Origin: Actinoallomurus iriomotensis
Lineage (GTDB): Bacteria; Actinomycetota; Actinomycetes; Streptosporangiales; Streptosporangiaceae
Assembly: GCF_030269445.1 (NCBI RefSeq)
Contig: NZ_BSTJ01000001.1
Location: 1,637,898-1,701,897, forward strand
Direction: 5' to 3'
Length of the DNA stretch: 64,000 nt
The first letter of the stretch is position 1, and each line of letters opens with the position of its first letter. A model generated the notes under the pieces. It made no database searches, was not told the origin of the DNA, and saw only the letters and a program-made list of their open reading frames with translations. The translations under genes and the position numbers were made by a program. Shown here piece by piece: positions 47,509-55,972 of the stretch.

Positions 47509-48927
47509 GTGAACCGGTCGACCCTCCGCGATCTACGCAAACCCCCCTGGCTCGCCGCCGGCGCGGTCGTCGTCCTCGCCAGCGGGCTGGTGGCGGTGGG
47601 CGACTCGCCCGCGCGTGCCGTCACGCAGGCGACGGTTCTGCGCGGCGACGTCACGGCGACGGCCGGCGCGGCCGGGAACATCCAGAGCGCCGACACGCGT
47701 GACCTGGTGTTCGGCACGTCGGGAACGGTGACGAAGATCGAGGTCTCCCCCGGCGACAAGGTACGGGCCGGAAAGGTCCTCGCGCGCCTCGACGACACCG
47801 ACGCACGCGCGCAGCTCGAGGCCGCGAAGGCGGCCGTCGCCGCGGCCGATGACACCTACGGCAAGGCACAGCAGGGCATCTGCGGCGGCTCCGGAGGCGG
47901 CGCGGGCGGCGGAGGGCAGACGCAGCAGGCCGACTACTCCTCCGGGAACGGACGCCAGGGCTCGGGATCGTCCCGCGGCACGACGTCGCGGCCGTCCTCC
48001 CGGCCCACCCGGTCGAAGACGCCGACCCCGACGCCCACACCGACGCGCAGAACGCCGACCCCGACGCCGAAGCCCACGCCCACCCGTACGTCTCCGACGC
48101 CGACGCCGACGAAGTCGCGTCCCACTCAGTCCCCCACCCACAGCTCGAAGCCGACCGCACGGCCGAGCCAGAGCCGCGGGAACGGCGGCGGGCGCGCCGG
48201 CGCCGGCGCGGGATCCGGCGGAGGCGCCCGCGGCGGCGGGAACGGCGGCGGCTGCCAGGTCAACTCGGTGCAGCTCGCCGCGGCGAGCGTCACCCAGGCC
48301 GAGGTCAAGGAACGCGAGGCGGAACGCACGCTCGCCGCCACCGAGCTCACCGCACCGATGGACGGCACCGTCCTGTCGGTCGGCGGCACGGTCGGCGGTC
48401 AGGTCACCGGCCAGGGCCGCACCGGCTTCATCACCCTCGGCGACCTGGACGACCTGCAGGTCCGCGCGATGTTCCCGCTCGGTGAGGTGAACCAGCTGAA
48501 GCTCGGCCAGTCGGCCGAGATCAGCCTCGCGATGAGCGCCGGCCGCACCTACCGCGGCACGGTCGCGGGCATCGACCCCGCCGCGACGAGCGACGGCAGC
48601 CGGGCGCTGTTCGGCGTGATGGTCTCGTTGGACGACACACCGCCCGCGGGCCTGCGTACGGGCATGAGCGCCACCGTCGAGGTGGTGACCGCCCAGGCGG
48701 AGAGCACGCTGTACGTGCCGGCCGGCGCGGTCCACCCGACGTCGAACGGCCAGGCCACGGTCCTGGTCCGCAAGGACGGCCGCACGACGGTCCGCACCGT
48801 GCGCACGGGCATCCACAGTGACCGCTACGTCGCGGTCACGTCGGGCCTGAGCGCCGGCGACCACGTCGTCGTCCCGTCCGGAACGGACACGGACGGCTTC
48901 CCCACCCCCACCTTCCCGGGCGCCTGA
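47509..48927 (+). CDS. second HlyD/MacA-type adaptor with large Cys-bracketed Thr/Pro insert
   Basis: 472 residues, GTG start. Anchor helix (WLAAGAVVVLASGLVAVG), lipoyl half (VFGTSGTVTKIEVSPGDKV), then in place of a simple helical hairpin an insert of about 120 residues made of Gly-rich stretches and TPTPTPT/SRPT repeats, opened by a Cys in GICGGSGG and closed by a Cys in GGGCQVNS. Helix (ASVTQAEVKEREAERTLAAT) and the second lipoyl half (TELTAPMDGTVLSVGG) and barrel follow. The Cys pair may close the insert as a disulfide loop. No ABC partner follows it; it may share the divergent exporter. Confidence 0.88.
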   Translation: MNRSTLRDLRKPPWLAAGAVVVLASGLVAVGDSPARAVTQATVLRGDVTATAGAAGNIQSADTRDLVFGTSGTVTKIEVSPGDKVRAGKVLARLDDTDARAQLEAAKAAVAAADDTYGKAQQGICGGSGGGAGGGGQTQQADYSSGNGRQGSGSSRGTTSRPSSRPTRSKTPTPTPTPTRRTPTPTPKPTPTRTSPTPTPTKSRPTQSPTHSSKPTARPSQSRGNGGGRAGAGAGSGGGARGGGNGGGCQVNSVQLAAASVTQAEVKEREAERTLAATELTAPMDGTVLSVGGTVGGQVTGQGRTGFITLGDLDDLQVRAMFPLGEVNQLKLGQSAEISLAMSAGRTYRGTVAGIDPAATSDGSRALFGVMVSLDDTPPAGLRTGMSATVEVVTAQAESTLYVPAGAVHPTSNGQATVLVRKDGRTTVRTVRTGIHSDRYVAVTSGLSAGDHVVVPSGTDTDGFPTPTFPGA

Positions 48928-49025
48928 CCCCATCCCGCGAACGGCCCGAGCCGTGAGCACCGTGTACGGCCGACGACCGCACGGACGCGATGTCGGCGAC
49001 CTCGCCCGGACCCTGAGCGGCCGAA

Positions 49026-49330
49026 CCGGCCGGGAAGCGGTGGCGGGCGGCGTCGATCTCGCGCCGCCCCCGGTCGCCCGACGTGAAGGAGCATCCCTCC
49101 GATGGCCGACCGCCGTCCTGGGAGCGACCGCACGGTGCCGGTCGGCCCCCGGGCGGCGGCGCCGGCCGGGAAGCGGCGACGAGCTCGCACCGCGCCGGAA
49201 CAGTCGCCCGGTGTAAGGGAGCATCCCCCGTACGGCGGACCCCGGTCATGCGAACGGCCCGGGCCGGTCGGGCCGGCTCGGGCCGTCGGGGGAGGGACCG
49301 CGCGGTGCCCCACGGGCGTGCGGGCACCGC
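49026..49330. repeat. degenerate ~130-bp tandem repeats in the adaptor/htrA convergent gap
   Basis: CCGGCCGGGAAGCGG occurs at 49026 and 49162, GTCGCCCG at 49073 and 49203, and GGAGCATCCC at 49088 and 49218 (intervals 136, 130 and 130 bp). Flanking fragments (GCGAACGGCCCG, GACCGCACGG) suggest partial further copies on both sides. The 414-bp gap (48928-49341) has no convincing gene. The unit length recalls the repeats at 42958, though the sequences differ. Confidence 0.75.
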
Positions 49331-49341
49331 GGGTCTCCCGG

Positions 49342-50874
49342 TCAGGTGCCGCCGTTGGACGTCAGCGTCACGTTCGCCGTGTGCTTCTGGCCGTTGCGCA
49401 GGTACGTCAGGGAGATCTTGTCGCCCGGGTTGTGCCCGCGGATCGCCGCGGACAGGTCGTCGGCGCCGTCGATCGCCTTGCCGTCCACCTGGGTGACGAT
49501 GTCGCCTTCCTTCAGACCGGACGAGGCGGCCGGGGTGCCGCTCTGCACGGACGCCACCAGGGCGCCCTGCTGGTCGCCCTCCGCGTCGGACAGCGTCACT
49601 CCCAGGTAGGCGTGCGTGGCCTTGCCGGTCTTGATGAGCTGGTCGGCGACCTGCTTGGCCGTGTCGATCGGGATGGCGAAGCCGACGCCGATGTTGCCGT
49701 TGCCGTTGCCGGACGTGGCGATCGCGGTGTTGATGCCGATGACCTGGCCGGAGGCGTTCACCAGCGGGCCGCCGGAGTTGCCCGGGTTGATCGCGGCGTC
49801 CGTCTGGATGGCGTCGCCGATCGCGGTACCGCCCGAGTTGTTCTGCTGGCCCTGGTTCTGGCCGCCGCCGCCGAACGGGAGGCCCGGCTGCTGCTGTTGT
49901 TCGCCGCTCTCGGTGAGCGTACGGTGCAGGGCGCTGACGATGCCGGACGTCACGGAGCCCTCCAGGCCGAGCGGGCTGCCGATCGCCACCACCGGGTCGC
50001 CGACCTGCAGCTGGTCGCTGTTGCCGAACGTCACCGGCTTGAGCCCGGACACCCCCGCCGCCTTGATCACCGCGAGGTCGGTCGCCGGGTCGGTGCCGAC
50101 GATCTGCGCCGAGGCCTTCTTGCCGTCGTTGAACTTCACCGTGATCTGGCCGCCGCCCGAGGCGTCCGCGACCACGTGGTTGTTGGTGAGGATCATGCCG
50201 TCGGACCGGATGATGACGCCGGTGCCCTCGTCCTGACCCTGCTGGGTCGTCACGGTGATCGACACGGTGCTCGGCTGCACCGCCTGGGCGATCGCCGCGA
50301 CGCCGGTGGCCGACTTGCTGGACGCGGGCTTCACGGCGGTCGGGCTGGCGTACGTGGTGCCGCTGCCGCCGACCACCGCCGCCACGGCGCCTCCGGCGAG
50401 ACCGCCGCCGAGGATCAGCGCCAGGGCGAGACCGCCCGCCGCGACCTTCCGCTTCGCCGTCCACCACGGGTGTCCGCCGGGAGCCTGGCCGTACGCCGGG
50501 CCGGGACCGTACCCCTGCTCGCCGAACGCCGCCTGGCCGTAGGGCCGGTCGTGCGGACCGGGCACCTGCTGCCCGGGCGCCGGCTGTCCGTAGGCCTGTC
50601 CGCCGTAGCCCGGCTGCCCGTACGCCTGCGGGCCCTCCTGCTGGCCGTACGCCTGCTGCTGACCGGAACCGCCGGGCTGCGCTTGCGCCGCGGGCACCGG
50701 TCCGGTCTCATCGTCGGCCGGCGTCCGCGGGGCCGGAGGCGGTGGCCAGGCCTGCACGTACGTCGACTGATCCGACGCGGCCGGGGAGGTGCCGGTCTCC
50801 CGTTCCGACTCCAGTGGCGCCTCGCCGCGCGGCTCTTCCTCGTGGCCGCCCGCCGGCTGCTCGTGGGTCTCCAT
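49342..50874 (-). CDS. HtrA/PepD-type membrane-anchored serine protease with PDZ domain
   Basis: 510 residues, ATG with GGGGAG upstream. Acidic and Gln/Gly/Tyr-Pro-rich cytosolic region (1-~150), membrane helix (VAAGGLALALILGGGLAGGA), then a trypsin-like domain with His in LTNNHVV, Asp in DPATDLAVI and Ser in NPGNSGGPL, and a C-terminal PDZ domain (VQSGTPAASSGLKEGDIVTQ). It degrades or chaperones damaged envelope proteins. It follows the kinase gene of the two-component pair on the same strand, the arrangement of mprA-mprB-pepD in mycobacteria. Confidence 0.95.
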   Translation of the reverse strand: METHEQPAGGHEEEPRGEAPLESERETGTSPAASDQSTYVQAWPPPPAPRTPADDETGPVPAAQAQPGGSGQQQAYGQQEGPQAYGQPGYGGQAYGQPAPGQQVPGPHDRPYGQAAFGEQGYGPGPAYGQAPGGHPWWTAKRKVAAGGLALALILGGGLAGGAVAAVVGGSGTTYASPTAVKPASSKSATGVAAIAQAVQPSTVSITVTTQQGQDEGTGVIIRSDGMILTNNHVVADASGGGQITVKFNDGKKASAQIVGTDPATDLAVIKAAGVSGLKPVTFGNSDQLQVGDPVVAIGSPLGLEGSVTSGIVSALHRTLTESGEQQQQPGLPFGGGGQNQGQQNNSGGTAIGDAIQTDAAINPGNSGGPLVNASGQVIGINTAIATSGNGNGNIGVGFAIPIDTAKQVADQLIKTGKATHAYLGVTLSDAEGDQQGALVASVQSGTPAASSGLKEGDIVTQVDGKAIDGADDLSAAIRGHNPGDKISLTYLRNGQKHTANVTLTSNGGT

Positions 50875-50938
50875 CGCTCACTCCCCAAGATCCCTCATCT
50901 GGTGATACTCAGAGAATCGCCAACGGGACTGGACTTCC

Positions 50939-50955
50939 GCTGAGACGCGCCTGAA
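50939..50955 (-). promoter_or_regulatory. direct-repeat box TTCAGG-CGCGT-CTCAGC before htrA
   Basis: It matches the locus element with one change in the last base. It lies in the 120-bp gap between the kinase stop and the htrA start, ending 64 bp before the ATG, so htrA probably has its own promoter in addition to read-through. Confidence 0.62.
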
Positions 50956-50994
50956 TGTTGCCGCAATAAGGGCTGTGTTAAGACCGCGCGGCTC

Positions 50995-52476
50995 CTAAAG
51001 AGGCGCCGACTCCACCGCGTCGGTCTCGACCGCGTCCGGATCGAGCGGCAGGATGACGCGGAACGTCGCGCCCTCACCGGGCGCGGTCTCCACCGAGACG
51101 GTGCCCCCGTGGGCCTCGACCAGCCCGGCGACGATCGCCAGGCCGAGGCCGGTGCCGCCGCGGCTCCGGGCCGGGTCGGCGCGGTAGAACCGCTCGAACA
51201 CCCGATCGGCCTGTTCGGGCGGCATGCCCGGACCGCTGTCGACGACCTCGAGTACGGCCGCCGGAGAGCCGCCGAGCAGCCCGGACCGTACGACCACCTC
51301 GACGGGCGTGCCGGACGGCGTGTGCCGCAGCGCGTTGCTCACCAGGTTGCCGATCACCTGCCGGAGACGCACCTCGTCGCCGGTCACGATGAAGGCCGAA
51401 CCGCTGCGCACCGACAGCGTGATCTCCCGTGAGCCGTCCACGACGCGCGCGTCGTGGACGGCGTCGGCGGCCAGCGCGAGAAGGTCGACCGGCTTGCGCG
51501 CCAGCGGGCGCTGCTGGTCGAGCCGGGCCAGCAGCAGCAGGTCGTCGACCAGGACGCCCATGCGCGCGGCCTCGTCCTCGACCCGGCCGATCAGCCGGTC
51601 CAGCTCGTCGGGCGGGACGTCGGAACGCTGCCGGTAGTACTCCGCGAAGCCCCGGATCACCGCCAGCGGCGTCCGCAGCTCGTGGCTGGCGTCGGCGATG
51701 AAGCGGCGCATCCGCTCCTCCGACTCGCGGGCGGTCGCCTCCGACTTCGCCTGGGCGCGGAACGCCGTCTCGATCTGGGTCAGCATGCCGTTGAGCGCGT
51801 TGCCGAGCCGGCCGACCTCCGTACGCGGGTCGGCGTCGGGCACGCGGCGCGACAGGTCGCCCGCCGCGATGCCCTCGGCGGTGTGCTCGATGTGCACCAG
51901 CGGGCGCAGGCTGGCGCGGACGATCGCGATGCCGAGGCCCATGACGAGCACCAGCACGATGCTGCCGACGACGATCTCCACGCCGATGAGACGGCCGGTC
52001 GTGCGCGCGACGTCGCGCAGGTCCGCGGCCACGACCACGTAGCCGCCGGCGATGGGCTCGATGTGGACGCGCCAGTGGCCGTCGCCGGACACCGCGCCGA
52101 CGGTGACGGCCTGCTCGGCGTGCGTCGCCAGCCACACGGCGTCCTGCGGCACGGCGGGATCGGGCACGGAGTCACGCCAGATCGATTTGCCCGAGTCGGC
52201 CAGGACCCTGCCGGTCGCGTCGCGTACCTGGACGACGAACTGCCCGGTCACCGGCACCTTCGTCTGGGTCGGTCCGGGCTGGCTGATCACCCGGGCCGTC
52301 ACGCGGGCGAACCCGGTGAGCTGCCGGTCGGTCTTGTCCAGCAGGTAGCCGCGCATCGCCGAGACGCTCGCCACGCTCACCGCGACCAGCGCCAGGGCGA
52401 CGAGCGCCAGCGAGGCGGCGATGAGCTTGACCCGCAGCGGGGTCCGCGCCGACAGGCGGGTCAGCCAGGGCGGCAT
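50995..52476 (-). CDS. MprB-type sensor histidine kinase
   Basis: 493 residues from the ATG at 52476, which overlaps the response regulator stop by one base (TAATG). Two membrane helices (about 20-40 and 160-185) flank an extracytoplasmic sensor; then HAMP (RASLRPLVHIEHTAEGIAAG), the HisKA H-box FIADASHELRTPLAVI, N-box NLVSNALRHT, and G-boxes DSGPGMPPE and GGTGLGLAI. It is the cognate kinase of the regulator at 52476-53171. It probably senses envelope stress, given htrA downstream. Confidence 0.94.
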   Translation of the reverse strand: MPPWLTRLSARTPLRVKLIAASLALVALALVAVSVASVSAMRGYLLDKTDRQLTGFARVTARVISQPGPTQTKVPVTGQFVVQVRDATGRVLADSGKSIWRDSVPDPAVPQDAVWLATHAEQAVTVGAVSGDGHWRVHIEPIAGGYVVVAADLRDVARTTGRLIGVEIVVGSIVLVLVMGLGIAIVRASLRPLVHIEHTAEGIAAGDLSRRVPDADPRTEVGRLGNALNGMLTQIETAFRAQAKSEATARESEERMRRFIADASHELRTPLAVIRGFAEYYRQRSDVPPDELDRLIGRVEDEAARMGVLVDDLLLLARLDQQRPLARKPVDLLALAADAVHDARVVDGSREITLSVRSGSAFIVTGDEVRLRQVIGNLVSNALRHTPSGTPVEVVVRSGLLGGSPAAVLEVVDSGPGMPPEQADRVFERFYRADPARSRGGTGLGLAIVAGLVEAHGGTVSVETAPGEGATFRVILPLDPDAVETDAVESAPL

Positions 52477-53171
52477 TACTGCTCCGGCGGCAGGCGCAGC
52501 ACGTAGCCGACTCCGCGCAGGGTGTGGATCAGGCGGGGTCCGAGTTTGTCGAGCTTGCGGCGCAGCACCGAGACGTAGGACTCGACGATCCCGGTGTCGC
52601 CGCGGAAGTCGTAGTCCCACACGTGGTCGAGGATCTGCGCCTTGGACAGCACGCGGTTGGCGTTGGTCATGAAGTAGCGCAGCAGCTTGAACTCGGTCGG
52701 CGAGAGCTGGATGGGCTTGCCGGCCCGCCACACCTCGTGACTCTCCTCGTCCAGTTCGAGGTCGGCGAAGCTCAGCCGAGGCGGCGCCTCGGCCGGGCCG
52801 CCCTGGGCGCGCCGGAGCACGGCGCGGATGCGGGCGATGACCTCTTCGAGGCTGAACGGCTTGGTCACGTAGTCGTCGCCGCCGAGGGTCAGGCCGCGGA
52901 TCTTGTCCTGGGTGGCGTCTCTCGCGGTGAGGAACAGCACCGGGATGTGCGCCCCGCCGCCGCGCAGCCTGCGGATGACGTCGAAACCGTCCATGTCGGG
53001 CAGCATGACGTCGAGCACGATGAGATCGGGGCGGCGCTGCAGGGCCACCTGCACCGCGTCACTGCCACCGGTCGCGGTGACGACCTCGAACCCGGCGTAG
53101 CGGAGGCTGCCGGACAGGAGTTCCAGGATGTTGGGCTCGTCCTCGACCACGAGCAGTCGCGCTTCACTCAC
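52476..53171 (-). CDS. MprA-type OmpR-family response regulator
   Basis: 231 residues from the GTG at 53171 (AGGA upstream; the frame stays open further but similarity starts at EARLLVVEDEP). Receiver domain with acidic pocket VVEDEP, phospho-Asp in LIVLDVMLPDMDGF, switch Thr in LFLTARDA and Lys in DYVTKPF. C-terminal winged helix with LSPTEFKLLRYFM and VESYVSVLRRKLD. OmpR-family regulators bind tandem 10-11-bp repeats; the four TTCAGG-N5-NTCAGG elements here are the obvious candidate sites, including one before its own start. Confidence 0.95.
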   Translation of the reverse strand: MSEARLLVVEDEPNILELLSGSLRYAGFEVVTATGGSDAVQVALQRRPDLIVLDVMLPDMDGFDVIRRLRGGGAHIPVLFLTARDATQDKIRGLTLGGDDYVTKPFSLEEVIARIRAVLRRAQGGPAEAPPRLSFADLELDEESHEVWRAGKPIQLSPTEFKLLRYFMTNANRVLSKAQILDHVWDYDFRGDTGIVESYVSVLRRKLDKLGPRLIHTLRGVGYVLRLPPEQ

Positions 53172-53203
53172 AGTCCCATCCTGGCCTGCGGAGTTGAGTA
53201 CTA

Positions 53204-53220
53204 CCTGAACGTGCCCTGAC
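53204..53220 (-). promoter_or_regulatory. direct-repeat box GTCAGG-GCACG-TTCAGG before the response regulator
   Basis: It ends 32 bp upstream of the regulator GTG, so it is a likely autoregulatory site. The remainder of the 268-bp gap to the PAP2 gene holds an AT-rich stretch around 53334-53364 with TATACT and a repeated TACTTT, probably a promoter for the PAP2 gene. Confidence 0.68.
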
Positions 53221-53439
53221 GAAGGACTGGAGGAACACGTTTCGGCTCCTGGGCGTTGACCGGCATGCCGGGCGCACAGCCACCAAGGCGACACGCCGGG
53301 AGCCTCCGGGCCACACCGACCTGTTCCGGCCGCTATAGATGTACTTTGCACATATATACTTTTGCGCGGGGACAAGGGCTCCCTCGCTCCGGGGGATCGC
53401 CGGCGGAGGGGGCCTCATGCTGATCACGGCGTGCACGGG

Positions 53440-54231
53440 ATGAGCCGGCTCGCACCGGCTCCACCGATCTCGGCTCCCGACACGAGGATCCGTCCCCGAT
53501 GGTGGCGCGAGGTCGCCCTGCTCGGCGCGATGTACCTGCTGTACGACGGAGTGCGCCTGCTCGTCTCCGCCGGCCACGGCGAGGCGTTCGCCAACGCCCA
53601 TCGCGTGCTGGACCTGGAGCGCACGCTGCGCATCGCGGATGAGACGAGCATCAACCACGCCGTCTCGTCGATCCCGGAGTTCGGCGTGCCGCTGTCCTAC
53701 GCGTACGCCATGCTGCACTACGTGGTGACGCCGCTGGTGCTGGTGTGGCTGTGGCGCCGCCGGCCCGGCGTCTACCGCGGCGCGCGTACGGCGCTGGTGA
53801 TCGCGACGCTCATCGGGCTGCTCGGGTTCTGGTTGTTCCCCACCGCCCCGCCGCGCATGCTGCCCGGCTTCGTCGACACGCTCGCCAGGTATCACGACTG
53901 GGGCTGGTGGGGCGACGCGGCCAGCGCGCCCCGCGGTCTGGCCGGCCTGACCAACGAGTTCGCGGCGATGCCGTCCCTGCACGTCGGCTGGGCCGCCTGG
54001 TGCGGCTGGCAGATCGCGCGCAACACGACCTGGCGCTGGCTGCGAGTGCTCGGCGCCCTCTATCCGGTGTTCATGCTCGTCGTCGTGGTCGGCACCGCCA
54101 ACCACTACATCGCGGACGCCATCGCCGGCCTGGCGGTGATCGCCGCCGGGGCGCTGCTCGCCCGGCTGCGCGAGCGACGCCGCGTCAGGCGTCCGGCCGA
54201 TCGCCTCCGGAGGGCGACTCAGCCTTCTTGA
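53440..54231 (+). CDS. PAP2-superfamily membrane protein (AUR1-like)
   Basis: 263 residues from the ATG at 53440. About six helices. Phosphatase-type motifs: FAAMPSLHVGWAAW (His in SLH) and GTANHYIADAIAGL (His and Asp of the third motif). The arrangement matches the inositol phosphotransferase/AUR1-like branch rather than PgpB. A role in envelope phospholipid or lipid-linked sugar metabolism is likely; the substrate is unknown. Its 3' end overlaps the convergent small membrane-protein gene by 47 bp. Confidence 0.88.
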   Translation: MSRLAPAPPISAPDTRIRPRWWREVALLGAMYLLYDGVRLLVSAGHGEAFANAHRVLDLERTLRIADETSINHAVSSIPEFGVPLSYAYAMLHYVVTPLVLVWLWRRRPGVYRGARTALVIATLIGLLGFWLFPTAPPRMLPGFVDTLARYHDWGWWGDAASAPRGLAGLTNEFAAMPSLHVGWAAWCGWQIARNTTWRWLRVLGALYPVFMLVVVVGTANHYIADAIAGLAVIAAGALLARLRERRRVRRPADRLRRATQPS

Positions 54232-54454
54232 CGCCGGTGGCAGCCTTGCCGGCCTGGTCACCGGAGTCCCGGCCGGTCTGGCGACGCTCCCACTCGGCCT
54301 GGCGCAGGTCGTCCTCGCTCGGGGCCTGGATGCGCGCGATTCGTTTGTTCATCGAGCGGATCAGGAAGAAGAGCGTCACGCCCAGCGCCGCGACGATGAG
54401 GAACGCGCCGACCCCAGGCGTCACCTGGTCTTCGTTGACCGCGAGAACCATCAT
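54185..54454 (-). CDS. small single-helix membrane protein cotranscribed with mca
   Basis: 89 residues (or 88 from the adjacent second ATG). External or short N-terminus (LAVNEDQVTPGVGA), one helix (FLIVAALGVTLFFLI), then a charged cytosolic tail (MNKRIARIQAPSEDDLRQAE, KAATGVKKAESP). Its ATG overlaps the mca stop, so it is translationally coupled. A gene of this type follows mca in mycobacteria and Streptomyces by my recollection (Rv1083 position). The function is unknown. Confidence 0.85.
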   Translation of the reverse strand: MMVLAVNEDQVTPGVGAFLIVAALGVTLFFLIRSMNKRIARIQAPSEDDLRQAEWERRQTGRDSGDQAGKAATGVKKAESPSGGDRPDA

Positions 54455-55356
54455 GGCAGGCACACCTTTTCCTGGACCTCGTGAACGCCGGCGAACAGAT
54501 CGTCCTCCGGCAGCTCGGTGTCCACCAGTGAACGTGCCAAATGGTAGTCCTCGGTCGGCCATGCCTTGCGCCGGAGGTCGGTCGGGCAGGCGAAGAAGGG
54601 GCCGTTCGGGTCGATCTGCGTGGCGTGGGCGATCAGCGCCTGGTCGCGCAGGTCGAAGTAGTCCGCGCACGGCACCTTGGTGGTGATCTCCCACTTCAGC
54701 GGCCGGTCCTGCCAGCGCTGGAGCATCTCCTCGTACGGCGACTCGAGGCCGGCGTCGAGCATCGCCTTGTGCTCGGCGAGGTAGCGATCCTGGTGGAAGG
54801 TCATGTGGTAGTAGAGCTTGAGCGGCTGCCACGGCGCCCCGGCGCCGGGGTAGCGGTCGGGGTCGCCCGCCGCGTCGAACGCCTCCACCGAGACCTTGTG
54901 GGTCATGATGTGGTCGGGGTGGGGGTAACCGCCGTTCTCGTCGTAGGTCAGGATCACGTGCGGGCGGAACTCCCGTACGGCGCGCACGAGCGGCTCGCTG
55001 GCGACCTCGATCGGCTGCAGGCCGAAGCAGCCCTCCGGCAGCGGCGGCAGCGGGTCGCCCTCCGGCAGGCCCGAGTCGACGAAGCCGAGCCACCGCTGGT
55101 CGACGCCGAGGATCTCGCGGGCCCTGGCCATCTCCTGCATGCGCACGGCGGCGAGGTCGGCCTTGATCTCCGGGCGGTCCATCGCCGGGTTGAGGATGTC
55201 GCCGCGCTCGCCTCCGGTGCAGGTCACCACGAGGACCTGAACGCCTTCGGCGGCATAGCGCGCCATGGTCGCCGCGCCCTTGCTGGACTCGTCGTCCGGA
55301 TGGGCGTGCACGGCCATCAGGCGCAGCGGTTCGCGACACGTCGAGGTCTCGGACAA
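54451..55356 (-). CDS. mca: mycothiol S-conjugate amidase
   Basis: 301 residues from the TTG at 55356 with GGGGAG at good spacing; an ATG 13 codons later is the alternative. The LmbE-like zinc site is AHPDDESSKG near the N-terminus and YPHPDH further on; GGERGDILNPAM and the Mca-specific C-terminus (DPNGPFFACPTDLRRKAWPT) separate it from MshB. It cleaves mycothiol-toxin conjugates to release mercapturic acids, so this organism makes mycothiol. Confidence 0.96.
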   Translation of the reverse strand: MSETSTCREPLRLMAVHAHPDDESSKGAATMARYAAEGVQVLVVTCTGGERGDILNPAMDRPEIKADLAAVRMQEMARAREILGVDQRWLGFVDSGLPEGDPLPPLPEGCFGLQPIEVASEPLVRAVREFRPHVILTYDENGGYPHPDHIMTHKVSVEAFDAAGDPDRYPGAGAPWQPLKLYYHMTFHQDRYLAEHKAMLDAGLESPYEEMLQRWQDRPLKWEITTKVPCADYFDLRDQALIAHATQIDPNGPFFACPTDLRRKAWPTEDYHLARSLVDTELPEDDLFAGVHEVQEKVCLP

Positions 55357-55473
55357 CTCAGGCTCCCCGTGAGCGTAAGGTCGTATTCATCCGATGCGGG
55401 ACCGGGCGTCCGGCGACCGCACCGCGAAGCATGATTCTCCCTGAGAACAACACCGCCCCGCACGGAGATTCCC

Positions 55474-55839
55474 ATGAGCTCGACCGGCACCACCACCAGG
55501 CGTAACGGGGTGGCCTATGCGGTCATCGGGGTGTTCGTCGCGATCTGCGCCGCCGGCTGGGCCATCATCATGGCGCACACGGAGGGGACTCCGGGGATCA
55601 CGCCGCAGATCGTCTCCTGGCAGGCGGCCGACCGGTCGGTCCGCGTGCATTACCAGATCTCCAAGTCCAAGGGCGACAATGTGCGCTGTGCGCTCATCGC
55701 GTACGACACGGCTCACGCGGAAGTGGGGCGAATGGAGGTGACCGTGCCGACCGGCACGGGTGACGTCGATCGCCGCCAGCAGCTTCCGACGAGGTCCCGT
55801 GCGACCGCGGTTGACGTCCAGGGGTGCCGTACAGGTTAA
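55474..55839 (+). CDS. DUF4307 membrane protein
   Basis: 121 residues: short basic N-terminus, one membrane helix at about 13-34 (YAVIGVFVAICAAGWAIIMA), and an exported beta-rich domain with VSWQAADRSVRVHYQI and two cysteines (NVRCALI, VQGCRTG). The position between mca and greA matches the Rv1081c family. The function is unknown. Divergent from mca. Confidence 0.9.
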   Translation: MSSTGTTTRRNGVAYAVIGVFVAICAAGWAIIMAHTEGTPGITPQIVSWQAADRSVRVHYQISKSKGDNVRCALIAYDTAHAEVGRMEVTVPTGTGDVDRRQQLPTRSRATAVDVQGCRTG

Positions 55840-55972
55840 TACCGGCTCTCCCCTGGGGAACAAACAAGAGCGTCATAACGACACAAAGCTCTCTTGCGCT
55901 GGCTACTTCACGTTTGAATGCCGGTAGCCTTGAGAGTTCTACGGCCGCACTTCACGTGGATGAGGAGTACCC

